Assembly: GCF_000307855.1 (NCBI RefSeq)
Contig: NZ_AJLR01000148.1
Coordinates: 1-64,000, forward strand
Direction of reading: 5' to 3'
DNA length: 64,000 nt
Source of the DNA: Schinkia azotoformans LMG 9581
GTDB lineage: Bacteria > Bacillota > Bacilli > Bacillales > Bacillaceae_J
Under the pieces are notes generated by a model that worked only from the letters and a program-made list of their open reading frames with translations, was not told the DNA's origin and searched no databases. This document shows, piece by piece, positions 28,070 through 36,615 of this stretch. Every line of letters starts with the position of its first letter. Within the stretch, counting starts at the first letter, position 1. Both the position numbers and the translations under genes were made by a program.

Positions 28070-28948
28070 ATGGAGCAGCTAAGCCAACAAAGATATGACG
28101 ACTTAAAATTAGGAGAACGCGGCGCATATATTAGTATTTTCGCTTATATTATTTTAGCTGTATTGAAGTTGTTCATAGGATTTATGACAAACTCAGAAGC
28201 CTTGAAAGCAGACGGATTTAATAATAGTACCGATATCATCTCCTCCGTCGCTGTTTTAATCGGATTAAAAATATCTCAAAAACCAGCAGACAAAGACCAT
28301 CTATACGGACATTGGAAATCCGAGAATGTTGCCTCCATGGTTGCTTCCTTTATTATGATGGCAGTCGGTCTTCAAGTATTATTTGCTGCCATTACATCTG
28401 CCTTTGGGGGAAAGGAAGAACCCCCGGATATCATCTCTGCTTGGACTGGAATTTTCTGTGCTGCCGTTATGTTTATCGTTTATTTTTACAATAGGAAGTT
28501 GGCAAAGAAAATCAATAGTCAAGCGGTTATGGCTGCCGCGAAGGATAATTTATCAGATGCCTGGGTGAGTATTGGTGCAGCTGTTGGTATTATCGGCTCT
28601 CAATTTAACCTTCCTTGGTTGGACCCAGTTGCAGCTATCGTTGTTGGTTTCCTTATTTGTAAAACGGCTTGGGATATTTTCTGTACGGCATCCCATAGCT
28701 TAACAGATGGCTTTGACGAAAAGCTGATTGAAGACTATAAAGACACGATTGTACATGTTTTAGGCGTAAAGGATGTAAAGGAGATTAGAGCAAGGAATTA
28801 CGGTAATAATACCGTTGTTGATATTGTCATCCTAGTAGACTCTAATCTGCCGCTAAAAAAAGCCCATGATATTTCTACAGCAGTAGAAAACATTTTAATG
28901 GTGGAACATGATGTATTTAATGTGCATGTTCATGTGGAGCCGATTTAA
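28070..28948 (+). CDS. CDF-family cation efflux protein (MneP/MneS-like)
   Basis: This 292-residue protein has six membrane segments (about 20-215) and a C-terminal cytosolic ferredoxin-like domain (215-290). The metal-site aspartates of cation diffusion facilitators are visible in ADGFNNSTDIISS and AKDNLSDAWVS. The N-terminal sequence is closest in memory to the manganese exporters MneP and MneS of B. subtilis, so Mn(II) efflux is the best guess. The start is ATG 28070, behind GGAGGG; an upstream ATG at 28049 lacks a ribosome-binding site. Confidence 0.85.
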   Translation: MEQLSQQRYDDLKLGERGAYISIFAYIILAVLKLFIGFMTNSEALKADGFNNSTDIISSVAVLIGLKISQKPADKDHLYGHWKSENVASMVASFIMMAVGLQVLFAAITSAFGGKEEPPDIISAWTGIFCAAVMFIVYFYNRKLAKKINSQAVMAAAKDNLSDAWVSIGAAVGIIGSQFNLPWLDPVAAIVVGFLICKTAWDIFCTASHSLTDGFDEKLIEDYKDTIVHVLGVKDVKEIRARNYGNNTVVDIVILVDSNLPLKKAHDISTAVENILMVEHDVFNVHVHVEPI

Positions 28949-29707
28949 TTAGCTTATTTCGATAATAAATTGCTGGTCTTTACTATCCGCTCCGTTATAA
29001 ACACGTTCGTTAAAAATAATTTCATCATCATTCATGAATAAAACTGTTGAGCTTCTTGTGCCATAGCCTTCGCTTTTAATAAAAATGGATGATAGCAACC
29101 GCTCCAATTCGATGGTTACACCTGTTTTAGGCAGTCTGTCGTCTGGAGCAACATCATTATTTTGGAGAATTTTGAAAAGTGATTCAATCATTGCATCATC
29201 TTTTTGAGTCAAAATGTTGAATAGGCTTTCTTTACCATGTACAACCTTGGGCCATTCAGTATTAAGCAGATGATTGCTGACACCATGAATGCCTGGCTCT
29301 ATTTTCATGGATTTTTTTGTAATGTTTGAAAAGTAGTAAAGCTCATCAGGGCTCCCAACTAACAAATTATAGCCAGGATACAATTCGGAGTTTTCCTCCA
29401 TTACCTTCATATAATTTTCTGGCATCTTACTACTTTTTAAATAGTTTAATATAAGCTCTCCACGTGAAAGTTTTCCGTCGGTAACCTCTTTAGGATCACG
29501 ATAGTTCGTAACGGCTGCAAATCGGCCGTTTTTTGTTACCCCCATCCATGTTCCCATTTTTTCTAAATCCCGGCCTGCCAATATTTCAGGATGATCCTCC
29601 CAAAAATGAGCAGGTGCCGTCTTTCTTCTGTAAAATTCATCGCGATTGGCTGCAACAATCAACTTGTATGTTGGATGGACATTATAGGCGAATAAAATTA
29701 AACACAT
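28949..29707 (-). CDS. NRDE-family (TANGO2-like) protein
   Basis: This 252-residue protein begins MCLILFAYN and carries the family signature AANRDEFYRR (about residues 20-29), followed by GTWMGVTKNGRFAAVTNYRD. The invariant Cys2 suggests an N-terminal-nucleophile-hydrolase-like fold. The biochemical function is not established in bacteria; eukaryotic TANGO2 is linked to heme and lipid handling. It converges on the CDF gene with no spacer between the stop codons. Confidence 0.88.
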   Translation of the reverse strand: MCLILFAYNVHPTYKLIVAANRDEFYRRKTAPAHFWEDHPEILAGRDLEKMGTWMGVTKNGRFAAVTNYRDPKEVTDGKLSRGELILNYLKSSKMPENYMKVMEENSELYPGYNLLVGSPDELYYFSNITKKSMKIEPGIHGVSNHLLNTEWPKVVHGKESLFNILTQKDDAMIESLFKILQNNDVAPDDRLPKTGVTIELERLLSSIFIKSEGYGTRSSTVLFMNDDEIIFNERVYNGADSKDQQFIIEIS

Positions 29708-29906
29708 GATTTAACACAACCTTCATATTTGCTTTGTCAATTTTATCATTTTGAACGATCAATCACTAATTAATTGTTCTTCTTAAGTTCTTTATAATTT
29801 ACTCATTTAGTGTCGTAGATAGCAAGTGTATTGAAAATAATGAGCTGAAAAATAGACTAGGTGAAGTTGCTATCGATATACTAAAAAGAAGAGGAGGTTT
29901 TCATGA

Positions 29907-30653
29907 ATGTTAATTGAAATGTGGACCGATTTTGCTTGACCATTTTGCTACATTGGTAAAAAGCGTCTGGAGGACGCTCTTCAGAAGATCGATCATCCTG
30001 TTAAGGTAGAATACCGTAGTTTTGAGCTAGACCCTACGATGGAACGTGAAGTTGACCAAAATATGTATGAAAAACTGGCTGAAAAGTATGGAATGAGCTT
30101 AGAACAAGCAAAATCAAATTGCCGAAATATCGAACGAATGGCGGCAGAGATTGGCTTGGACTATCAATTCGATACACTCATTTTAACAAATACATTTGAT
30201 GCACACCGACTCACAATGCTTGCTAAATCGCATGGATTAATGCAGGATATGACAGAACGAATTTTGCGTGCTTATTTTTCAGAATCAAAGCATATTGGTG
30301 ACCATGCCACTTTAACTGAGTTAGCGGTGGAAGTTGGGTTAAATCATGATGAAGTTGCAGCAATGCTTGCTAGTGATGATAGGAGCGATGAAGTTCGGGC
30401 TGATCAACAAGAAGCTGTCACGCTTGGAATTAGAAGCGTTCCGTTCTTCCTAATCAATAGAAAATATTCGCTGACAGGGGCCCAACCGACAGATGTATTC
30501 GTGCAAGCCCTTCAACAGGTCTATTCGCAGGATGGGCCATATAAGATAGATGCAAGTGAAGATTCGAATGTTAACACGGATAAAGTTGTAGCTACCGGTT
30601 CGGATGAAAGCTTGGTATGCGACGAAAACGGTTGTGAAATACCGAAGAAATAG
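29907..30653 (+). CDS. FrnE/DsbA-like oxidoreductase with in-frame TGA (putative selenoprotein)
   Basis: Read through one TGA at 29937-29939, this gives a 248-residue thioredoxin-fold DsbA-family protein (FrnE type). It begins MLIEMWTDFA-(TGA)-PFCYIGKKRLED. The TGA replaces the first Cys of the CPFC active site, giving a UxxC motif if decoded as selenocysteine. The rest is intact, including the cis-proline loop RSVPFFLI and a C-terminal CDENGC. A SECIS-like hairpin follows at 29962-29978. GAGGAGG precedes ATG 29907, so translation clearly starts before the TGA. Without recoding only ten residues would be made. A simple nonsense mutation is the alternative. Confidence 0.75.
29962..29978 (+). 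promoter_or_regulatory. candidate bacterial SECIS hairpin
   Basis: AGCGTC and GACGCT form a perfect 6-bp stem around the loop TGGAG, extendable by two A-U pairs past a mismatch. The loop begins 28 nt after the TGA and has G at its second position, which fits the usual bacterial SECIS distance and loop rules as I remember them. Confidence 0.55.
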
Positions 30654-30666
30654 CTTACCGATTTTC

Positions 30667-30696
30667 CGGGCTTCAACCTGTTGGTGAAGCCCGTTT
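30667..30696 (+). terminator. terminator after the FrnE-like gene
   Basis: CGGGCTTCA and TGAAGCCCG form a 9-bp stem around a 9-nt loop, followed by TTT. Confidence 0.7.
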
Positions 30697-30713
30697 CCAA
30701 ATTATCATACAAA

Positions 30714-31430
30714 CTAATCCTCTTTTACATCGGCACTTTTCCTCCGCTTAATTGCCATAAATACCGTTACAAAAACAATTAGCCCAACAGCAAGTAATAC
30801 CAACGTAACAACATTCAAAACATTTAACACTTTAGCCTGCAAGTATATTTCATTATTTTGTCCAGGCAAAAGATCCCACTCAAAAGTTTTGATATCATCA
30901 GTTTCCCCATCAATCACCCTACTGGCATTATGCCCCTCTACATCAAAAGGAAGTGTCAATAATATCCGCAAATCCATTTTATCTAAAAACATCTGAAACA
31001 AAGCATTATTACCTTTAGCAAAACTCGTTAAATCAACATTAGTTTCTATAGTATAAATATTAAAAAAGAAGCCTTTGTCAACAATAAAATTTAAATGATC
31101 CTTCGAAGAATTAACGGATGATATGTATGTAATTAACTCCCCGCCAATCCCTTCAGAGATTTTATTAACATGCTTTTTCGCTTCAACACCAAAATATCCG
31201 TTATCTTTAAAATTGGAAACTATGAATCCATCCTTTTGAGCAATTTCTCTAAATTTCTCAAGGGGATTGTTTTTATCATTAAAAGTGGATAATAAATCGG
31301 AATCGATCGCTAACCGATAATTTAATTCACCGCTGCCATCTTTATTTACTGTGACATGAAATACACCACTCACACACCCCGTTAGGAAAAAGAGTATGAT
31401 GACACCTACTACTATTAGCTTGATCCTCAT
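30714..31430 (-). CDS. lipoprotein with C-terminal membrane anchor (DUF3153-like)
   Basis: This 238-residue protein has a signal peptide ending in the lipobox FLTGC (Cys about residue 19). The extracytoplasmic domain has a start VFHVTVNKDGSGELNYRL typical of DUF3153-like Bacillus lipoproteins. One C-terminal membrane segment (about 205-227) is followed by a basic tail. The function is unknown. It lies between the FrnE-like gene (convergent) and the 3' part of spoVR, with no sign of an operon. Confidence 0.7.
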   Translation of the reverse strand: MRIKLIVVGVIILFFLTGCVSGVFHVTVNKDGSGELNYRLAIDSDLLSTFNDKNNPLEKFREIAQKDGFIVSNFKDNGYFGVEAKKHVNKISEGIGGELITYISSVNSSKDHLNFIVDKGFFFNIYTIETNVDLTSFAKGNNALFQMFLDKMDLRILLTLPFDVEGHNASRVIDGETDDIKTFEWDLLPGQNNEIYLQAKVLNVLNVVTLVLLAVGLIVFVTVFMAIKRRKSADVKED

Positions 31431-31507
31431 TTTTCATCACCTTCTACTTATTCACTTTTTGCCCTAATAAACCATATTCAAGCTGTTTCAAAAAATAATC
31501 CTTCCTT

Positions 31508-31542
31508 TAAAATAAAGGAGCTACTGAACACCCAGCAGCTCC
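31508..31542 (-). terminator. spoVR terminator
   Basis: On the minus strand GGAGCTGCTG and CAGTAGCTCC pair around GGTGTT, followed by TTTATTTT. It lies 12 bp after the spoVR stop. Confidence 0.75.
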
Positions 31543-31553
31543 CCCAAAAAACA

Positions 31554-32190
31554 CTATATATACTTCCGATGCATTGCCTTTCCATCATAGGTAAATAATG
31601 CACCTTTACTCTCAACAATCGTTTCCATATGGACAGGGCGTCCCCATAGCTGATAAATGTACGGCATTACTTTTTCCAGATATTTAATATCAAGTTCAAT
31701 TCCTTCGTACCAATGCTTCAGATACAATTCCCCATTTTTTAAATAATCACCGTCATTTACGGTAATATACGGAAACCCGCCATTTACACGCATATTTACT
31801 AGTTGATCACGGACGCTCTCCCATTCTTTATCAATAATTTTATAGTCTTTCCCTTGTTTTTGGAACAAATACATATCCTCACGGTAAACTAAGTCTTTTG
31901 TTAGATAGTTACGAATAAACGAAATATCCGATTCGACTTCTCGAACCTCGAATAATTTTTCACGCCCTGAACCAGATTCCACACCGAGCTTTTTCATTTC
32001 ATCTGTCGGGTTATTGTAACGCTCCTCAATGTCTTCGAATATTTTCAAACCGAGGTAATACGGATTAATTGATGTCCTGGAAGGCTGAACAACACCTGCA
32101 TTCAGTTTCGCAAATTCAATTGCTTCATCCGAAGTAAGTTCCAATTCCCGGATAATGCGGGCATGCCAGTAGGATGCCCAGCCTTCGTTC
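31554..32190 (-). CDS. spoVR: spoVR, 3' part (gene interrupted by mobile element)
   Basis: The open frame runs from the element junction ([13 protein letters not shown] ...) to the normal SpoVR C-terminus, about 212 codons. An internal TTG at 32144 could be read as a start but has no ribosome-binding site. Sequence such as [20 protein letters not shown] and INPYYLG is typical SpoVR. The first 260 or so codons are 16.7 kb away at 48884-49683 on the same strand. Joining across the shared 15-bp sequence restores a 474-codon frame including stop. SpoVR is needed for normal spore cortex formation, probably in the mother cell. Confidence 0.92.
32176..32190. repeat. left attachment core (attL-like)
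   Basis: GCCCAGCCTTCGTTC is identical to 48884-48898. Four further bases (AGGA) match upstream after one mismatch. On the minus strand it encodes NEGWA of SpoVR at both junctions. Confidence 0.85.
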
Positions 32191-32330
32191 TGCTAAGGTG
32201 CTTTTTGTTTAAAGTTATATCAAAAAGTTTACCCAATATTAAGAGTAAAACCTCTTCCAATATATTAGAAAACTTTTATTCTGTTAAAATCTTTAATACA
32301 AATTAAATTTCCTTGTATCAATTATCAATT

Positions 32331-33188
32331 CTAATTAGATTTAATTAACTGAATTAGCGATGTGCTATTCGCCATTCCTTGGTATAAACTTGCTTTCCAA
32401 TAGTTCACTCCATATATTTCAGCTTCATCATCTGAATGATCCGTTAACTCTAATTTAATATCAAAGGTGCCATTTCGTTGATATTTTCTTCTTAAATTGC
32501 TTATTGCTTTTTTTATTTCTCCATTTGATAATAAAGAATATTTGCTAAGTAAACCTAAATTATTATAATGCTTCTCAATTACTTGATAATCTTGTTGATT
32601 AATCATTGTAGGTTTTTCTAAGAAAAATCTTGCAACTGGGATATTGGTTTTCACGGTTATTTCACAATATAGAAATTGACTATAATTATCTATGGAATCA
32701 TAGTATAAATTTAAAAATTCCCTAATACCATTATCATTGATCCATCTATCATTTTTTTCCCTATTACAATCCGAGCAACAAGGAAATAAATTGATACCTA
32801 ATACACTAAACTCAGGAAAGTTTGACTTTGGGAGATAATGATCAAAAGTACTAGGTATACCTATACCACAGTATTGACAAAAAGCAGCATAGTCGTCAGG
32901 CTGTGCTTTTTTTATGTTAGCTTTTAACTTATCAAGCGGTGAAGTTGTAGAGTCATAACAATGTATTAAAGCTTCCTTAAGCTTTTTTAAATCCTCACTT
33001 CTTTCGTAGTCTTTGACATGATTATTCATCATCTCTAAGTTATTTACATTTGATAAATAATTACTATAATCTCTACTAACTTCATTCAATGCATTAACTA
33101 ATATTCCTTTTCTTGGTTCTTGCTTAGAGTCAATTATGTCTATTAGTGAATTATTATGATTCAAAGAATATGGTAATAAATTACGCAT
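32331..33188 (-). CDS. HNH endonuclease, Septu PtuB-like
   Basis: This 285-residue protein has a central HNH domain of the zinc-containing type. Its parts are YCQYCGIGIPSTFDHYLPKS (first CxxC and the catalytic DH) and then CCSDCNREKNDRW, at about residues 97-150. Flanking regions are helical. It starts 2 bp after the stop of the AAA ATPase gene, the arrangement of PtuA-PtuB in Septu defence. In that system the ATPase regulates an HNH nuclease that cuts DNA on phage infection. No reverse transcriptase is near, so this is not the retron form. It ends 141 bp from the element's left edge. Confidence 0.78.
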   Translation of the reverse strand: MRNLLPYSLNHNNSLIDIIDSKQEPRKGILVNALNEVSRDYSNYLSNVNNLEMMNNHVKDYERSEDLKKLKEALIHCYDSTTSPLDKLKANIKKAQPDDYAAFCQYCGIGIPSTFDHYLPKSNFPEFSVLGINLFPCCSDCNREKNDRWINDNGIREFLNLYYDSIDNYSQFLYCEITVKTNIPVARFFLEKPTMINQQDYQVIEKHYNNLGLLSKYSLLSNGEIKKAISNLRRKYQRNGTFDIKLELTDHSDDEAEIYGVNYWKASLYQGMANSTSLIQLIKSN

Positions 33189-33190
33189 TA

Positions 33191-34612
33191 TTAATCCTCA
33201 CTTATTGATTGCTCTAATAAAGTTTTTAGGTATATTTTGGCATTAAAACTTAGTTTATTATTGAAAATATTCTCAAGTATGTGATTATAACTCTTTTCTT
33301 GTTTAACCAAGGATTTAAAGGTTTCAGAATAGGTGTTATTTGTATTAATTGTACCAAAAATTTCTTCTGTTATTTGTGAATAATCTGCGCCAAAACATTC
33401 AATTCCAAGTTTTTTAACAATTGGGTAATCACCTACTCTATCTAACACATGTACTCTTTTTGAAGGCACAGATTGTATAATTATTGGTGAATGTGTTGAG
33501 ACAATTGCATAAGAGTCATAAGTATCGAGAATTTTATAAAGCATATAAATATAATTTGAAATAGCATTAGGATGAAGAAAAAGCTCTGGTTCGTCAAATA
33601 ATAGTAAAGATTCTTTTTTTATATTTGCTAATACGTCTGTAATAGTAGTTAATATCATGTTTTGACCAGAACTGAGTTCGGATAAATACAAAGGAGATCT
33701 CTCGAGATATTCCAACATATTTACATCAATCATTGTACTTAGAATGTTCTTCCAATCTATAATCCTTTCAGGATAATTATGTCTTATGTGATTAATAGAT
33801 TCTTCAAATCTTCTTTCCATTTGCCTTAATGACATAAGCCCTGTCTTAGTCCTTAAACCACAATATCTATAACTGTAGAATCTTGTTGATTTAGGTTTTC
33901 TAAAATTATCGAAATAGCTATATGAGATAGCAATTACTCTGCTGAATACTGGAATATTAGGGTGAAATTCACTATCTTTACTTGTTAATCCTCCTAGGCT
34001 ATTTGCTAAGTTAGCTAAAAGTTGAGTTTTCCCTGTACCATTTTTTCCAATTAAAGCATTTATTCTATAGGGAATCTTATCACTTAAAAAATCAAAATTT
34101 AATTCATGTAAATCCTTAGCACCTTCAACTTTAGTTCTAAAACTAAAATTGTATAAATTATTTGGCTTTATTTCGCCCGAATCACTAAAAATGTAAGGTG
34201 CTTCTTTTAAGGTTTTCCTAGCTTCACTATTTCTAAGCAAAGAGGTTTCAAATCCTTCTAAACTTTGTACGATATATCTAAGGTCTTCATTAAACACAAC
34301 ATCATTTAATGTAGTTAATATTTGTTCATAATCATCTACGCTTAACTCTTTTAATTTTTCATAAAATTCTATTTCTTGACCTAATGAAAAAAACCTTTCT
34401 CCTAGTTGTTCAAATTCATCTGGAATATTACTATTAAACGAACCGTTTTCTAAGATCTTAACAATTCCAATTGATATTTCATATCCATTAGCATCATAAT
34501 AAATTAAATTGTGTGAGGTTTTATAAGAATAATCATCCCAATTAGAATAAATAAGCACAACACACGGGAGAGAAGCATTAGTTGGTTTTGAATTCTTAAA
34601 AAATTTCACCAT
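33191..34612 (-). CDS. AAA ATPase, Septu PtuA-like
   Basis: This 473-residue protein of the SMC/ABC-like AAA group has Walker A in IGKNGTGKTQLL (about residues 192-203), signature SELSSGQNM, Walker B LLLFDEPELFLHPNA and the switch STHSPIII. The N-terminal 130 residues are not recognised. Together with the adjacent HNH gene it forms a PtuA/PtuB-like pair. The gene has a 113-bp AT-rich leader after the helicase gene, so it might have its own promoter, although all four genes run the same way. Confidence 0.8.
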   Translation of the reverse strand: MVKFFKNSKPTNASLPCVVLIYSNWDDYSYKTSHNLIYYDANGYEISIGIVKILENGSFNSNIPDEFEQLGERFFSLGQEIEFYEKLKELSVDDYEQILTTLNDVVFNEDLRYIVQSLEGFETSLLRNSEARKTLKEAPYIFSDSGEIKPNNLYNFSFRTKVEGAKDLHELNFDFLSDKIPYRINALIGKNGTGKTQLLANLANSLGGLTSKDSEFHPNIPVFSRVIAISYSYFDNFRKPKSTRFYSYRYCGLRTKTGLMSLRQMERRFEESINHIRHNYPERIIDWKNILSTMIDVNMLEYLERSPLYLSELSSGQNMILTTITDVLANIKKESLLLFDEPELFLHPNAISNYIYMLYKILDTYDSYAIVSTHSPIIIQSVPSKRVHVLDRVGDYPIVKKLGIECFGADYSQITEEIFGTINTNNTYSETFKSLVKQEKSYNHILENIFNNKLSFNAKIYLKTLLEQSISED

Positions 34613-34725
34613 TCCACATCCTAGTGTTTTTTTGAGTAAGCTCTTATTACTAAACCATGTAATACTTATAAAAAAATTTCTTATTTAAAGTTATTTATTC
34701 TAAATCAAGGAATGATCTAAAGATT

Positions 34726-36615
34726 TCATTGGACATTTAATATTTCTACCTCTGATTCATTAAACCATCCTTCTTGTATAACATGTTTTTTAACTAATTC
34801 TGGTTCTGTTGAATAAGCTACTATGGCTAAACTCTCTTCTGCACGGCTACACGTGACATAAAATAAACGTCTTGTTCGATCTATACTTGTATCTTTTCCT
34901 TCATTTTCATTCTTTTTATCTGCTTCAGTTTTGTCTTTTACACCAAACAACTTCTCATAGCTAAATAAGAATCCACGTGCTTCGCTGTCATCAATAATAA
35001 CCATCACTCTTGGAAATTCAAGTCCTTTTACTCCCTGATGTGTCATAAACCTTGATTTATCATTAATATATGAATCATAAGCTCTAATTTGGCTAAATGG
35101 TGCATTTAATGATTCAAACCAAGCAATTAATACATCACTTTTCCCATCCGCAGTTATTTCCTCACTAATTAATTCCTCTTTTTTTTCTTTTACTGAAAGA
35201 GGAAAAATACTATCCGGTATTTCAAATAAATTTAATTCTGCTACGCATTGTAATATATCAATACAAGTTGGATCTTTGGAATCATCCCATAGTGATAATA
35301 ACTTATCTACTGCACCACGGGCCTTACTAATTCTTAATAGTTGGTCTCTTTCACCTTTCTGGAATTTTAATAAATTAGAATACTCCCTTGTAATATTGGT
35401 AATCTTTAACTTATCTCCAATTTCATCGGCTTCTACTATTGGTAATATTATCCTCGTAAAAAACTGCAATCCTGAAAGTGAGCCATCTAATAATCCTGTT
35501 TTTAATTTATCATTTTTGTATAGGGGTTCGAACATATCAATGAAGCCTAGTCTATTTGCAGCCATATGGTGCTCAAGAATAAGTGTTGTATAATCAGCAT
35601 CTACAATTTCCCACTTTGGATCACCAGTAATTTCAGCCATTCGTTGTACAACTTTCTTTTCTGCATTTCTTTTATCCGTTTTAGAATGAAGGATAAACAT
35701 ATGTACAAATCCCTCATTCTTATCAGTTCTTTCTCTCTGTTCTTGACCATCGACAGTAGAGCGAATTTTATTAATTAACTTAATAACTCGGGGGGGACAT
35801 CGATGATTCATTTTTTTTACTGGTTTTGACCAGCTGTCCGGTAAACTATTCCCCAAGTTTACTTCACCATCAGAATAAATTCTTTGCATTGTGTCTCCGA
35901 ATAATCCTAATGAGAAAATATTGTTGTTCTTCCTTTCAACTTCAAAAAAAGCATTAATTAATTCTTTATTCGTGTCCTGGCTCTCATCGATCAAAAGAAT
36001 AGGAAATTTTCTAACTAATATTTTTCCCATCAAAGGCTTATTAGTTAAAAAATATGCTCCGATACTTATTACCTCACTATGACTTAATGATTCTTTACTT
36101 TGATTAAGCCCAGATGGATTATATGTGAAATGTTTAATATTTTCTAGATTATTAATTCGTTTTTCCTTTATTTCTAAACTCTTCACTCTATCGACATAAG
36201 TTTTGGTTCCTTTACGCCCTTTTGAAAGCTGTAATTTTAAATCATCTATTTGATTATTCAGATTAGCATCTAACCATTCTCTAATATCTTTATCGAATTC
36301 TCTAATTAACTCCCATATAAACGAATGAATTGTAGATACAGAGAATAATGGATCATAGTCAAGTCGACGCTGTATTTCTTCACATGCTGCATTAGTAAAA
36401 GTAATAATAGCTATCCTTTGACCATTCAGTTGTAACTGTTGATAATTTTGATCTCGAAATCTTTCTAAAACTGAAACTAACGTTCTGGTTTTACCGGATC
36501 CAGCGCCTGCAAATAAGAAAAAACTTTTTAGGTTTTTAAGGTTTAAGCAATTAAATATCTCTTCATCTACATGGTCATCTATATGATCATCATTACATTT
36601 TTCAATATCAATCAT
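34726..36615 (-). CDS. UvrD/Rep-type helicase, Gabija GajB-like
   Basis: This 629-residue superfamily 1A helicase has motif I FAGAGSGKTRTLV (about 35-47), Ia IAIITFTNAACEEIQRR, II LLIDESQDT, III GDTMQRIYSDG, IV MNHRCPPRV, V MTHQGVKGLEFPRVMV and VI RRLFYVTCSRAEESL. It overlaps the OLD-family gene by 4 bp and partners it, as GajB does with GajA. It is longer than the GajB protein I remember (about 490 residues), mostly in the middle. In Gabija the helicase senses DNA ends or termini produced during infection and activates the nuclease. Confidence 0.85.
   Translation of the reverse strand: MIDIEKCNDDHIDDHVDEEIFNCLNLKNLKSFFLFAGAGSGKTRTLVSVLERFRDQNYQQLQLNGQRIAIITFTNAACEEIQRRLDYDPLFSVSTIHSFIWELIREFDKDIREWLDANLNNQIDDLKLQLSKGRKGTKTYVDRVKSLEIKEKRINNLENIKHFTYNPSGLNQSKESLSHSEVISIGAYFLTNKPLMGKILVRKFPILLIDESQDTNKELINAFFEVERKNNNIFSLGLFGDTMQRIYSDGEVNLGNSLPDSWSKPVKKMNHRCPPRVIKLINKIRSTVDGQEQRERTDKNEGFVHMFILHSKTDKRNAEKKVVQRMAEITGDPKWEIVDADYTTLILEHHMAANRLGFIDMFEPLYKNDKLKTGLLDGSLSGLQFFTRIILPIVEADEIGDKLKITNITREYSNLLKFQKGERDQLLRISKARGAVDKLLSLWDDSKDPTCIDILQCVAELNLFEIPDSIFPLSVKEKKEELISEEITADGKSDVLIAWFESLNAPFSQIRAYDSYINDKSRFMTHQGVKGLEFPRVMVIIDDSEARGFLFSYEKLFGVKDKTEADKKNENEGKDTSIDRTRRLFYVTCSRAEESLAIVAYSTEPELVKKHVIQEGWFNESEVEILNVQ

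Noticed and set aside
29907-30653. FrnE-like gene as a simple frameshifted or dead pseudogene
   Set aside because: Only one codon departs from an intact protein, at the one position where selenocysteine is expected, with a fitting hairpin. The frame has no other lesion. The mutation remains possible but is the weaker reading.
32331-34612. Septu-like pair as part of a retron
   Set aside because: No reverse transcriptase gene or msr/msd-like structure was seen in the element.
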